Assembly (NCBI RefSeq): GCF_013394595.1
Contig: NZ_CP053348.1
Location: forward strand, 1,116,001-1,180,000
Length of the DNA: 64,000 nucleotides
Direction of reading: 5' to 3'
Origin: Winogradskyella forsetii
GTDB taxonomy: Bacteria; Bacteroidota; Bacteroidia; Flavobacteriales; Flavobacteriaceae
Shown piece after piece: positions 49,524-59,342 of the stretch; within the stretch, counting starts at the first letter, position 1, and every line of letters starts with the position of its first letter. Made by a program: the position numbers and the translations under genes. Under the pieces are notes generated by a model. That model was not told the origin of the DNA and did no database searches. It saw nothing but the letters and a program-made list of their open reading frames with translations.

Positions 49524-50615
49524 ATGAAAACTGTCAACCTAATTATCATTGCAACTTATTTCTTGGTCTGTGTGAGTTATTCTTCGAGTAAATATGTCAA
49601 CTATTTAAAAAACAATACAGAGGTCGTTGATATGAAAGATTCGCTTCAATTTAAAACATTGAACGATGATTTTTATAACAATAAATTATTTCTAGTGGGT
49701 GAAATCCATGAAGTGGAATCTTCACCAAGAATTGATTTTGCCATGTTTACGCAATTAAATGAAAACATAAATATTGATGTTTATTTGTTGGAAATGGATT
49801 TAGCCAAAGGTTACTATCTGCAAAAATTTTTAGAAGGATCAGACGACATTGAATTGAAAGAAATATTAGAAAGATGGCCCGTTTTTATTGGACGAATATC
49901 CGAAAAGCACAGAGCAAAATGGATGAAAATGAGAGCCTATTATTCCCAACTTACTCTAGCTTCAAAATTTAAAGTCATTGGTATAGACAAAATTGCTGAT
50001 TTCGGATTAGTAAGAAGGCTACTCATAGAAAAGCTGCCAAAACATGTCATCGAATCAATTCCAACGGATACAGAGGCATTGATTTCTTGGTCCAATGAGA
50101 AACTCAGTAAATTTTTAGAATCGGGTCAATCACAGTTAAGACAAGATGATTTAACTTTACTCAGAAATATTCAATATAATCTTTCAAACTACAATCAAAT
50201 AAAGTCGAGAGATCAATTTATGTATAAAAATTTTAAGAGGCTCTATTTTCAAAATAAGTGGGAACATAAGAATATTTATGGTGCTTTTGGGTTCGCGCAT
50301 ACACTTCAAGCTTATAATTACACCATGGCGGGAAGAATAAAGAAGGATTCTATTTTGCCTTATACTAATAATATGGTGAGTATGAATACCATGTATGTCG
50401 ACTCACATCTAACCGTTCAAAGTATGATATTGCCTAAGTTTATGCAAGACAAGGGTAATACCTACACGAGGTTTAAATATTCTCAGGATAATCGCTTGCT
50501 TATGTACATAAAAGGGATTGCAGACTATAAAAAAGTTACAAAGCCTAATAGCATCAGTTTAATACGGTTGGATGAAAAGAATTCACCTTATTTAAATTCA
50601 ACTCGAGGAACATAA
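49524..50615 (+). CDS. ChaN/Tiki-superfamily-like secreted protein, probably shortened by a stop codon
   Basis: 363 residues. N-terminal hydrophobic segment 4-20 (signal peptide or anchor). The start of the domain is LFLVGEIHEVESSPRIDFAM, a GE(I/T)H motif shared by ChaN, TraB and Tiki/erythromycin-esterase-like proteins, followed by INIDVYLLEMDLAKGYYLQK and HKNIYGAFGFAHTLQAYN. A heme-binding or metalloprotease-like role is possible. The TAA at 50613 is in frame with a further 39 codons (to 50735), so the ancestral protein was probably about 403 residues. Confidence 0.7.
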   Translation: MKTVNLIIIATYFLVCVSYSSSKYVNYLKNNTEVVDMKDSLQFKTLNDDFYNNKLFLVGEIHEVESSPRIDFAMFTQLNENINIDVYLLEMDLAKGYYLQKFLEGSDDIELKEILERWPVFIGRISEKHRAKWMKMRAYYSQLTLASKFKVIGIDKIADFGLVRRLLIEKLPKHVIESIPTDTEALISWSNEKLSKFLESGQSQLRQDDLTLLRNIQYNLSNYNQIKSRDQFMYKNFKRLYFQNKWEHKNIYGAFGFAHTLQAYNYTMAGRIKKDSILPYTNNMVSMNTMYVDSHLTVQSMILPKFMQDKGNTYTRFKYSQDNRLLMYIKGIADYKKVTKPNSISLIRLDEKNSPYLNSTRGT

Positions 50616-50735
50616 TTAAAGCGGCTGATACCAATTTGGGAAGGTTTTGATATTATAGGTGGGACATCAACAACCGATTATGCACAGTATTTATTCTTGG
50701 TAAGAAACACCGACTGGATACAACCTGATGAATAA
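50616..50735 (+). pseudogene. In-frame C-terminal extension beyond the stop of the ChaN-like gene
   Basis: Directly after TAA (50613-50615) the same frame reads LKRLIPIWEGFDIIGGTSTT, then DYAQYLFLVRNTDWIQPDE and TAA at 50733-50735. The composition is protein-like and the tail of the upstream frame leads into it without a shift. It is either a recent nonsense mutation or a case of stop read-through. Confidence 0.6.
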
Positions 50736-50758
50736 AAATAATTGATCAGAACAATATT

Positions 50759-51838
50759 TTAATCAATTAACGCATTAATACGCAGCCAAAGCTGGTCATC
50801 AAAATCGGATAATCCAAAATTCACATCATCAGCAGATTCTCCCATTCTGATGACCACTAAGTTTTTACTCGGCACCACGTAAATTTTTTGGTCGTTCTTA
50901 CCTAATGCGGCATACATATCAGTTGGTGCGTTAGGGATGAGCTCACCAAGAAATTCAAATTGAGATTGTGGTAAATGATAAGTTGATTTTCCGTTTAGCC
51001 ACCACATATAACCATAGGCTTCATTAATGGGCTGTGAGGTGTTTGTAGCGTCGTTCAAATAAGTTTCTGGTATAATTTGTTCCGTTTCCCATTTGCCATT
51101 TGCAGAAATTAATAATCCGAACCTTGCCATACTTCTGGTATTGCTCCAATAAACGCTTAAGCCTCCAATGGGTATCCAGCTTCCGGACATACCAATTTTA
51201 TTTTTAAGATTGTCATCAAAATAAGTGTCCCAAGTTGTGTTGCTAGCTTGGGCCACAACATCCTGTAATTTCACATACACATTATGATAGGCCCAACGAT
51301 TACCAGCATCTGCAACGTATTGCAAATTACTTGGAGAAACATCGTCGCCCAAGGTGTCATCCAAACCAGAATTCATGGACAATAAATTTTTGCAAGTAAT
51401 GAGGTTCTCTTTGTCCACTGGCGCACTCGTCCATCCAATACCCAAATAATCTGACACTTTATTGTTAATGTCTATTAATCCTTGGTCTTGTGCAATTCCT
51501 GTAACTGCTGTTGTAAGCGTTTTTCCAGCACTAGCCCAATACCATGGTGAAGAACTTGTATGACCATTAAAATAATGCTCTTCAACTATTTTTCCATCAT
51601 GAAGCATCATAAAGCTTTTGGTGTTCTTTTCTTCTAAAAAATCTAAAAGAGGTTGAAGTTCAGTTTCATTCCAATTTAATTCTGCAGCCGTTTTGGTTTC
51701 CCAAGTATCAGAATTTAAGGGTGGAAAGTAAATCGCTTCACTTTGTGGGTCTTGGTCTTCTGGAGCACTGTCGTCACTTGAACAGGATAAAACAATGAAT
51801 AAAATCAATAAGATTGAAGTAAGTTGACGTGGTTTCAT
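50759..51838 (-). CDS. Serine hydrolase lipoprotein (beta-lactamase class C-like)
   Basis: 359 residues. Lipoprotein signal with LSCSSDD at about residues 18-24. Class C fold: WYWASAGKTLTTAVTG carries the Ser-x-x-Lys pair (SAGK), SVYWSNTRSMARFG the Tyr-x-Asn-like element, and NEAYGYMWWLNGKSTYHL the region before the final motif; the classical KTG/HTG is not obvious. It is probably an esterase or D-aminopeptidase-like enzyme anchored at the envelope. Confidence 0.9.
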   Translation of the reverse strand: MKPRQLTSILLILFIVLSCSSDDSAPEDQDPQSEAIYFPPLNSDTWETKTAAELNWNETELQPLLDFLEEKNTKSFMMLHDGKIVEEHYFNGHTSSSPWYWASAGKTLTTAVTGIAQDQGLIDINNKVSDYLGIGWTSAPVDKENLITCKNLLSMNSGLDDTLGDDVSPSNLQYVADAGNRWAYHNVYVKLQDVVAQASNTTWDTYFDDNLKNKIGMSGSWIPIGGLSVYWSNTRSMARFGLLISANGKWETEQIIPETYLNDATNTSQPINEAYGYMWWLNGKSTYHLPQSQFEFLGELIPNAPTDMYAALGKNDQKIYVVPSKNLVVIRMGESADDVNFGLSDFDDQLWLRINALID

Positions 51839-51935
51839 GGTTAAGTTTTTATTTAAGACCTATAAATTTACAAAAGGTTTAAAACCAAGAATTTTACAAT
51901 CGTAAATCTACAATCATATATCGTAAATCATTCCG

Positions 51936-51943
51936 TATCTTTG
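51936..51943 (+). promoter_or_regulatory. -7 box of the rimO gene
   Basis: TATCTTTG fits TAnnTTTG; 20 bases before the ATG at 51964. The -33 element is not clear. Confidence 0.55.
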
Positions 51944-51963
51944 CAAACTGATTTATAAAAAGC

Positions 51964-53271
51964 ATGAGAACCAAAACTATAAAAAAGAATAGAATCAACG
52001 TTGTTACATTAGGCTGTAGTAAAAATGTTTACGATAGCGAAGTATTGATGGGACAACTAAAAGCAAGCGGAAAGGATGTTGTCCATGAACAGGAAGGAAA
52101 CGTTGTGGTCATTAATACTTGTGGTTTTATTAATAATGCCAAAGAGGAAAGTGTGAATACCATTTTGGAATACATGCAGAAAAAGGAGGATGGCGAAGTT
52201 GATAAGGTATTTGTAACAGGGTGCTTAAGCGAACGTTACAAGCCAGATTTACAAAAAGAAATCCCGAATGTAGATCAGTATTTTGGAACAACAGAATTAC
52301 CTGGATTATTAAAAGCACTTGGTGCAGATTACAAGCATGAACTTATTGGTGAACGTTTAACAACTACCCCAAAAAACTACGCTTATCTTAAAATTGCCGA
52401 AGGCTGCGATAGACCATGTAGTTTTTGTGCTATTCCAATTATGCGCGGAAAACACAAAAGTACGCCTATTGAAAACTTAGTAACCGAAGCAGAAAAATTG
52501 GCAGCCAATGGTGTTAAGGAATTGATCCTTATTGCACAAGATTTAACGTATTACGGTTTAGATATATACAAAAAACGGAATCTTGCGGAATTATTGGAGA
52601 ACTTAGTCAAAGTTGAAGGTATTGAATGGATTCGATTACATTATGCTTTTCCGACAGGATTTCCGATGGATGTGTTGGATGTTATGAAACGTGAACCGAA
52701 GATTTGTAACTATTTGGATATTCCGTTGCAACATATTTCAGATGACTTATTAAAATCCATGCGTCGCGGAACTACAAAAGAGAAGACCACAAAATTAATT
52801 AAGGAATTCAGGGCTATCGTTCCAGAAATGACCATTAGAACCACACTTATTGTTGGCTATCCTGGAGAAACAGAAGCCCATTTTGAAGAACTTAAACAAT
52901 GGGTTTCCGAAATGCGCTTTGAACGTTTAGGCTGTTTCACGTATTCCCATGAAGAAAATACACACGCTTACAACTTAGAGGATGATGTGCCAGAGGATGT
53001 GAAAATGCAACGTGCCAATGCCATTATGGAAATTCAATCGCAAATTTCTTGGGAACTGAATCAGGCCAAAATAGGGCAGGAGTTTAAAGTGGTTATAGAT
53101 AGAAAAGAAGGTAATTATTTTGTTGGTAGAACCGAATTTGATTCGCCAGATGTAGATAACGAAGTATTGATTGATGCGACCAAAACCTATTTGAAAACAG
53201 GCGAGTTTACTACCATTAGAGTTATTGAAGCTGAGGATTTCGACCTTTATGGCGAAGTAGTGGCATCGTAA
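51964..53271 (+). CDS. rimO: Ribosomal protein S12 methylthiotransferase RimO
   Basis: 435 residues. UPF0004 domain with cysteines in VVTLGCSKNVYDSE, VINTCGFINNAKEES and FVTGCLSERY; radical SAM CX3CX2C as CDRPCSFCAIP; then IPLQHISDDLLKSMRRGT and TLIVGYPGETEAHFEEL; C-terminal TRAM domain ending DFDLYGEVVAS. It adds a methylthio group to Asp of S12. Full length. A fragment resembling its C-terminus lies at 57188. Confidence 0.97.
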   Translation: MRTKTIKKNRINVVTLGCSKNVYDSEVLMGQLKASGKDVVHEQEGNVVVINTCGFINNAKEESVNTILEYMQKKEDGEVDKVFVTGCLSERYKPDLQKEIPNVDQYFGTTELPGLLKALGADYKHELIGERLTTTPKNYAYLKIAEGCDRPCSFCAIPIMRGKHKSTPIENLVTEAEKLAANGVKELILIAQDLTYYGLDIYKKRNLAELLENLVKVEGIEWIRLHYAFPTGFPMDVLDVMKREPKICNYLDIPLQHISDDLLKSMRRGTTKEKTTKLIKEFRAIVPEMTIRTTLIVGYPGETEAHFEELKQWVSEMRFERLGCFTYSHEENTHAYNLEDDVPEDVKMQRANAIMEIQSQISWELNQAKIGQEFKVVIDRKEGNYFVGRTEFDSPDVDNEVLIDATKTYLKTGEFTTIRVIEAEDFDLYGEVVAS

Positions 53272-53329
53272 GTGAAGTCTATGGATTGATTTTTATGGAG
53301 AGCTTGTAAAGTAGATTACGTTTGAAAAC

Positions 53330-54454
53330 CTATTCTGTTTTCTTTTTTTTATAATTCCGACCATACCATAATAAAATACCGGTAACTGGAAGGGTTGCCG
53401 TTAATAAGCTAATTATAAAAGCTAGAATCTTGCCTGCAATACCTCCAATAGCACCAATATGGATGTCATAATTCATTCGGAGTATTTTATCTGCTAATTT
53501 GGCGTCTTTATATTTTCCATAAATACCTGGAATTTCAATTTCTTCTAAAGTATTTTGATCAAAAAATCTGAAATCCGTATCGTAGTATAGGCCTTTACTA
53601 TTAGATACTTCCACATAAATACTTTCGTCTTTACTTTTTGGATAATGTAGTTCGTAAGATTCTGCTTCAGGCGATTCTTTCTGTAGTTTTACAATCAATC
53701 TATCCATAGGTAAACCCTCAGTGCTGCTTTGATTTTTACTTTTGTTATCAGGAATAATAAAGGCAGCTACTTTTTCTCCACCAGTAGATTTATATACAAC
53801 GTATTTTAACCAATTGTAAGACATAACGGAACCCGTAAATGCCAAAACTAATGCTAAGGAACAGATATAAAAACCTACAATAGTATGTAAATCGAAGTTT
53901 TTACGTTTCCAACGTGTGGTTTTTTTCCAATCAAATTTTAGTCGTTGCTTTAAGTTTTTACGTTTTTTGGGTAACCAAAGGATAAAACCTGAAATTATAA
54001 TTAAAATAAAGATAAGAATTGACGCGCCCACCACTTGTTCACCAAAAGCTTTTGGTAACCACAATCTCGTATGACCTTTTAGAGTAAAAGCAAAAAAACC
54101 TGAAAGATGATCTTCTACTTGAATAACGCCGCCACTATAAGGATTCAAGAAAACACTCTGATAAAATTCTGGATCTGCATCATAAAAAATAACCTCAATA
54201 GCATCATCTGCCTTTTTAAAAAGTGTACCATGAACAGAATTATCTGGGAAAACTTCTTTAGCTAAAGCTTTTGCTTCAGTAGGTGTTAATATGGATTGTT
54301 CTTGTGGTATGACTTTTGTATAATCGTCATATAGACTTTCAATTTCATCCCTAAAAGCCCAGCAACAACCGGTAATTGCAACTATAAAAACAACAATGCC
54401 TGTTACGAGACCTAATATTTTGTGTAATTGAAAAATAAATTTTTTGAATGTCAT
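53330..54454 (-). CDS. PepSY-associated transmembrane helix protein
   Basis: 374 residues with four transmembrane helices (about 13-33, 142-164, 197-218, 338-362) and two PepSY-like periplasmic parts (LTPTEAKALAKEVFPD; LPMDRLIVKLQKESPEAESY). Conserved histidines lie in LHKILGLVTG and FDLHTIVGFYI. Such proteins accompany siderophore receptors and may act as ferric reductases. It lies 58 bases downstream of the receptor gene, with a hairpin between. Confidence 0.9.
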   Translation of the reverse strand: MTFKKFIFQLHKILGLVTGIVVFIVAITGCCWAFRDEIESLYDDYTKVIPQEQSILTPTEAKALAKEVFPDNSVHGTLFKKADDAIEVIFYDADPEFYQSVFLNPYSGGVIQVEDHLSGFFAFTLKGHTRLWLPKAFGEQVVGASILIFILIIISGFILWLPKKRKNLKQRLKFDWKKTTRWKRKNFDLHTIVGFYICSLALVLAFTGSVMSYNWLKYVVYKSTGGEKVAAFIIPDNKSKNQSSTEGLPMDRLIVKLQKESPEAESYELHYPKSKDESIYVEVSNSKGLYYDTDFRFFDQNTLEEIEIPGIYGKYKDAKLADKILRMNYDIHIGAIGGIAGKILAFIISLLTATLPVTGILLWYGRNYKKKKTE

Positions 54455-54467
54455 TAGCCTAGAATTT

Positions 54468-54500
54468 AAATGAGCAACTCTTTTTCAGAGTCGCTCATTT
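54468..54500 (-). terminator. Intercistronic hairpin between siderophore receptor and PepSY gene
   Basis: AAATGAGC-ACTCT...AGAGT-GCTCATTT, about 13 paired bases around TTTTC, with no long T run. It lies between two same-strand genes, so it may lower rather than end transcription into the PepSY gene. Confidence 0.5.
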
Positions 54501-54512
54501 AGTTTTCAATAA

Positions 54513-56936
54513 TTAAAATTTGTATGAAATATTAGCAAATAATGCCCTTGGAGTTTGTGGATTAATGGTTGTCCAACCTTTATAGTATGCTTTGTTAAAG
54601 GCATTGTTTAGTTTTAAACCAATTCTATAATGATCGCCTTGATAGAAAATAGATGCATTAGCAATAGTGTAACTTGGTAGAATAAACTCACCTGTAGATT
54701 CATAGTTTATGGCAAAGCGTTCACTTGCGCCATTACCTCCAAATCCAAGTCCAAAACCCTCTAAGATGCCCTCTTGAAATTCGTAATTTGCCCAAAAGTT
54801 GTAGAGTGTTTCAGGTCCTGCTTCCAAAGGTCTTTTATTTAAAATTTCAGTGTTGTCAGATACAGTTGTTTCACTATCGTTATTACTATAACCTGCTCTA
54901 ATATTTAAGCCTTTAGTTGGGTTGGCATTAATTTCTATTTCAAACCCTTTACTTACAACTTCGCCACCTTGAATTTTGTTGAAAATTGATGACGGATCAG
55001 TAATGACGCGATCTTTAACGGTGATGTCATAGTAGCTAATTGTGGCATTCAATCGGTTATTGAATAAATTCGTTTTAATTCCAAACTCTAGTTGGTTGGC
55101 CTGTTCTGGGTCAAAAGATTTAAGGGTTTGTGGACCGTCATCAGGATTACCAACCAATTGTGGGGCAACGTTTGTAAAGCCATTTTGGAAGTTTCCGAAT
55201 ACAGACAGTTTACCTTTTATCGGTTGATATACAATTCCGAATTTAGGTGATAGTGTCGTTTGGTTATAGTCATCGTCAGGAGTTACCAAATCACCTTCAT
55301 TATCAAAATGATCGAGACGTAAACCAACCATAACTGAAAATTTTTCAGTAATATTTACAACATCTGAAGCATATAAGCTATAAATATGGTACTTAGATTT
55401 AGCGTTACTAACGCCTTGGGAAGCTAAAGCGGCATCTACTCCAGATGTAGACAATGGATACAAATCTGTTTCAACTTCTGGCGTAAATGGGTTGTCGCCA
55501 TTGGCACCACCATCCGGAGTGATGTTACCGTAAAATACATAACCAGTACTGTTGTTGGTTTGGGTTTCATTAAAGTAGTCTAATCCAATGACCACTCTGT
55601 TTCTTAAAGATGCCACTTTAAAATCACCTATAAAGTTTTGCTGAATATCTGTGGTTTGCGTATTGGCATTTTGTTTATTGATTTGTCGTGAAAATGTATT
55701 GCTACCTAAAGCGCCATAATCAAATAAATAGGAATAATAACCTTTTGTAGAAGTGTTGCTTTTAGAAAGTAAGGTTTGCGATTGCCATGTATCAGACAAT
55801 TTATAATCCATTTCTACTCTATAATTTTGGGTCGGATTTTCTAGTGCTAAATCGTTACTGGTGAAGGATAGCTTATTGTTATAGCCTAACTCATCAAGAT
55901 TTGCAGCTTCTGTGGGTGCAGATCGGTTTAAAAACAAAAATGTTGGATTGGTTTGATCGGCTTGGGTGATTTCGCCATAAAAAGAAAAGGACAACCTATT
56001 GTTTACTTTATAAGATAACGATGGAGCGACAAAAAACGATTTTCTAAAGCCAGCATCTTGAAAACTTTGCTCAGTAGTATAAGCCGTATTTAATCTAAAA
56101 TATAAATTGTCCGCTTTACTCAAGGCCGTGTTAAAATCGCCTACTATTTGGTTTAAGCCATAGGTACCAGAAGTAAAAGATAGTTCACCGCCTGTCCCAA
56201 CATAAGGTTTTTTGGTGACTACATTTATTAATCCACCGTACGAACTCACGGCATTTCCAAACAATGTTGCAGAAGGGCCTTTGAGGACTTCAATACGCTC
56301 AATATTTGCAGGATTAATTGTACCATTTGTCAAACCTGGTAGGCCATTTACTAATTGTGGTTGTACAGAAAAACCACGAAGCGAATAATAACCAGCGCCA
56401 TCGCCACCACGACCAGTAGAGGTCCAAAGTTGTTCTATACCTGTAGCATTTTTTAAGGCATCGTCAAAGTTGGTAACCACTTGGGATTGCAGCAATTCGT
56501 TGGTTATTGTACTGTAAACTTGTGTGTTTTCAATATCTTTTAAAGGAAGTTTTGAAACATAGGCTGTTTTCTTTCTTGAAAATTTATTGCGACGTTCGCC
56601 ATTGACAAGGACTTCACTTAAAATTTCGTTTCCTTCGTAAAGTGTGATGGTACCTAAATCAACAGTTTGATTATTGGAAATTGTAATAGAAAATTCTCTG
56701 GTTTTAAATCCGATGTAAGACAATGAAATTATGTAATCTCCATGGTCTAAGTTAGTTATTTCAAATTCGCCATCAGTATTGGTTTGAGTGCCTTTATCTG
56801 AGTTTTTTACAGAAACATTGACGCCGGAAAGCGATGCGATGTTAGCATCGGTAACGTTTCCAATTACGTCTGCAGATTGGGAAAATGAGATGTTTATGAG
56901 TATAAGAAATGCTAGGGTTGATAGTAGTTTTGTCAT
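54513..56936 (-). CDS. TonB-dependent siderophore receptor
   Basis: 807 residues. Signal peptide 1-19 (FLILINISFSQ), carboxypeptidase-like domain 22-105 (ADVIGNVTDANIASLSGVNV), plug domain with ATGIEQLWTSTGRGGDGAGY, YSLRGFSVQPQLVNGLPG and IERIEVLKGPSATLFGNAVS, then a 22-strand barrel that ends in the aromatic ANISYKF. It imports ferric siderophores across the outer membrane with TonB. It forms a unit with the downstream PepSY protein, likely Fur-controlled, although I did not find a clear Fur box. Confidence 0.95.
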   Translation of the reverse strand: MTKLLSTLAFLILINISFSQSADVIGNVTDANIASLSGVNVSVKNSDKGTQTNTDGEFEITNLDHGDYIISLSYIGFKTREFSITISNNQTVDLGTITLYEGNEILSEVLVNGERRNKFSRKKTAYVSKLPLKDIENTQVYSTITNELLQSQVVTNFDDALKNATGIEQLWTSTGRGGDGAGYYSLRGFSVQPQLVNGLPGLTNGTINPANIERIEVLKGPSATLFGNAVSSYGGLINVVTKKPYVGTGGELSFTSGTYGLNQIVGDFNTALSKADNLYFRLNTAYTTEQSFQDAGFRKSFFVAPSLSYKVNNRLSFSFYGEITQADQTNPTFLFLNRSAPTEAANLDELGYNNKLSFTSNDLALENPTQNYRVEMDYKLSDTWQSQTLLSKSNTSTKGYYSYLFDYGALGSNTFSRQINKQNANTQTTDIQQNFIGDFKVASLRNRVVIGLDYFNETQTNNSTGYVFYGNITPDGGANGDNPFTPEVETDLYPLSTSGVDAALASQGVSNAKSKYHIYSLYASDVVNITEKFSVMVGLRLDHFDNEGDLVTPDDDYNQTTLSPKFGIVYQPIKGKLSVFGNFQNGFTNVAPQLVGNPDDGPQTLKSFDPEQANQLEFGIKTNLFNNRLNATISYYDITVKDRVITDPSSIFNKIQGGEVVSKGFEIEINANPTKGLNIRAGYSNNDSETTVSDNTEILNKRPLEAGPETLYNFWANYEFQEGILEGFGLGFGGNGASERFAINYESTGEFILPSYTIANASIFYQGDHYRIGLKLNNAFNKAYYKGWTTINPQTPRALFANISYKF

Positions 56937-57187
56937 TTGTTTTTATTTAGACTTAATATAAATAGTTAATTTTTGACAAAAATATTTATGTCTTTTAAAT
57001 AAAACAAATTATTTATAACAATTCTAAATAATAATTTTTAGTGGCTTGATAATGAGATGCTGTGAAATGCACTTTTTCATTGAATTCTTCAAGGTATTAG
57101 GTTTATAACTGAATTTTGAGCACTTCAATGCGTTCGTTAATTTCAGTTTTAGCCATAAAATAACGACGTTTTGATGGATACGATTAA

Positions 57188-57358
57188 AGCTTATTTAGAA
57201 TAGAGGAGTTTGCAACAATTAGGCTTGTTGCCGCAGAGGACTTCGACCTTTACGGAGAAGAAGTGCCATTTTTAGAGAAGTTGAAGGACTTGTTTTTATG
57301 TACAGCCAATGCCAACCTAGTTATAGCGGAAGACTTAAAATATAGCGTAAAGTCGTAA
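57188..57358 (+). pseudogene. Fragment resembling the C-terminus of RimO
   Basis: In the 450-base gap 56937-57387, the frame from 57203 reads EEFATIRLVAAEDFDLYGEE, close to GEFTTIRVIEAEDFDLYGEV of the rimO product, and continues to TAA at 57356. Just upstream AYLE (in another frame) matches the KTYLK of RimO, so a frameshift has occurred. The first part of the gap (56937-57187) is AT-rich without a gene. Confidence 0.65.
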
Positions 57359-57387
57359 AATTCAAAGTATATTTTGAAAATGCGAAA

Positions 57388-58230
57388 TCAAACCCTATCT
57401 GGCCAAAAATTGGGATGCTCTCCGCTAAATCCGAATTCAGGTAGATTATTGATGAGATTCATTTCTTCATTAGATAACTCAAAATCAAATAGATTGATGT
57501 TTTCTTCAATGCGTTCTTCTGTGGTTGATTTAGGGATTGCAATGACCTCATGTTGTACTATCCAACGAAGGCAAACCTTTGCTACAGAGGTGTCATGTGT
57601 TTTTGCTATTTCTTTTAAATGTTCATTTTCAAAAACTTCGCCTCTTCCTAATGGCGACCAGGATTCGACAGCAATATTTTGCTTTTTGCAATAATTGACC
57701 AATTCTTGCTGCCAATAGCCTGGATGAAACTCAATTTGGTTAACGGCTGGCTTCACTTTGGCAGTCGCGAATAAAGCTTCAAGATGTTCTTGAAAAAAGT
57801 TGCTCACACCTATGGATTTTATTTTTCCATCAGCTTGTAACTCTTCCATAGCACGCCATGTCTCTGCATTCGTTTGTTGCCAATTATCATAATTTTTAGC
57901 ATTGGCAGGCCAATGAATGAGGTATAAGTCAATATAATCCAATCCCAATTTTTTGAGGGATTTTTCAAACGCTTCCTTAGCAGTTTTGTAACCTAATTCT
58001 TCACGCCATAATTTGGTGGTCACAAAAATTTCGTCTCTTGGAATACCACTCGCTTTGATGCCTTTTCCCACAGCATCTTCATTACCATAAGCTGCTGCTG
58101 TATCTATTGACCGATAACCGTTTAAGAGCGCATGTTTAACAGCGTCAATGCCTTCTTGGTCCTTGGCTTTATAGGTTCCAAAACCGACAATCGGCATGGA
58201 ATTCCCGTCATTTAAAAGTATGGTTTTCAT
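57388..58230 (-). CDS. Aldo/keto reductase
   Basis: 280 residues, TIM barrel of the AKR5-like group. YRSIDTAAAYGNEDAVGKGI carries catalytic Asp and Tyr, FVTTKLWREELGYKTAKEAF the Lys, DLYLIHWPANAKNYDNW the His; the NADPH-binding C-terminal IPKSTTEERIEENINLFDFE is complete. It reduces aldehydes or ketones with NADPH. Last gene of a minus-strand cluster. Confidence 0.95.
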   Translation of the reverse strand: MKTILLNDGNSMPIVGFGTYKAKDQEGIDAVKHALLNGYRSIDTAAAYGNEDAVGKGIKASGIPRDEIFVTTKLWREELGYKTAKEAFEKSLKKLGLDYIDLYLIHWPANAKNYDNWQQTNAETWRAMEELQADGKIKSIGVSNFFQEHLEALFATAKVKPAVNQIEFHPGYWQQELVNYCKKQNIAVESWSPLGRGEVFENEHLKEIAKTHDTSVAKVCLRWIVQHEVIAIPKSTTEERIEENINLFDFELSNEEMNLINNLPEFGFSGEHPNFWPDRV

Positions 58231-58295
58231 AATTTAATCTTTATTGAATTTAATGTTGGTGAACTGATAGTGAGTCCAATACATATAAAATAACA

Positions 58296-59297
58296 CTATT
58301 GATTTAAGAAGGCAATCAATGGCTTAATGAATTTATCAAATTTTTCAATATGAGGTAAATGGCCGACGTTTTCCAATTCCACTAATTGTGCATTAGGAAT
58401 TTTCTCTTGTGTTTGTTTACCTAATTCGTCATATAATCCCATGGTTTTTTTTACATCTTCAGAAACAAGTCCTTTACCCAAGGCGGTTCTATCTCGTGTC
58501 CCAATTATTAAAAGTGTTGGTGCAGTAATGTTTTGGAATTCATAAACAACAGGCTGTGTAAAAATCATGTCATAGGTTAAAGCGGCATTCCATGCTATGG
58601 TTTTATAGTTGGAATTTAACGTCCAACCTGCTAATAAGTTCACCCATTGATCGTATTTTGGCTTCCATTTGTTGTCATAATAATTTTTCAACTGGTATTG
58701 TTTAATGTCTTCAGAAGTCTTTTTTAGTTCATTGTCATACCACCATTCTACGGATTTGTATGGAACTTTTAGTTTCCAGTCTTCTAATCCTATAGGATTT
58801 TCCAAGATAAATTTTTCTACCGTATTAGGATACATTAATGCAAAACGTGTGGCAAGCATACCTCCCATGGAGTGGCCTAAAATAGTAGTTTTCTTAATTT
58901 TTAAAGTATCCAGAAGTGTTTTGGTATTTTGTGCTAATTGTTGGAAGGTATAATGGAAGTGCTCTGGTTTAGAAGATTTTCCGAATCCAATTTGATCTGG
59001 TACAATAACGCGAAATCCTTCTTTGGTCAAGGCATCGATAGTTGTTTCCCAGTAGGCACCATTAAAATTTTTGCCATGAAATAACACAATGTTTTTTCCA
59101 TTGTAATTTTCAGGCTTTACGTCCATATATGCCATCTTTAATTCTTGCTCTTGAACGTTCAATTCTAAGTTAAAAACAGGATATGGATATTTATAATTTG
59201 CCAATTCAATATCTAGCCATTGCAAACTGTCTGTCTGTGACGAGGTCATTTGAAGAGCAAATAAATAGGTCAGTATTACTAAGAAATTCTTTTTCAT
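58296..59297 (-). CDS. Secreted alpha/beta hydrolase
   Basis: 333 residues with signal peptide 1-20 (LVILTYLFALQMTSSQ). Nucleophile elbow GHSMGGML (Ser), oxyanion region LFHGKNFNGAYW, VIVPDQIGFGKSSKPEH, acid in LLIIGTRDRTALGKG and His in LENVGHLPHIEKFDKF. The catalytic triad is complete; the substrate is unknown (epoxide-hydrolase or haloalkane-type cap). It lies 45 bases after the TonB receptor gene on the same strand. Confidence 0.93.
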   Translation of the reverse strand: MKKNFLVILTYLFALQMTSSQTDSLQWLDIELANYKYPYPVFNLELNVQEQELKMAYMDVKPENYNGKNIVLFHGKNFNGAYWETTIDALTKEGFRVIVPDQIGFGKSSKPEHFHYTFQQLAQNTKTLLDTLKIKKTTILGHSMGGMLATRFALMYPNTVEKFILENPIGLEDWKLKVPYKSVEWWYDNELKKTSEDIKQYQLKNYYDNKWKPKYDQWVNLLAGWTLNSNYKTIAWNAALTYDMIFTQPVVYEFQNITAPTLLIIGTRDRTALGKGLVSEDVKKTMGLYDELGKQTQEKIPNAQLVELENVGHLPHIEKFDKFIKPLIAFLNQ

Positions 59298-59342
59298 TGT
59301 TAAAATGTTTAATTCATCAATTTTGGTCTCAATCTTCTACAA

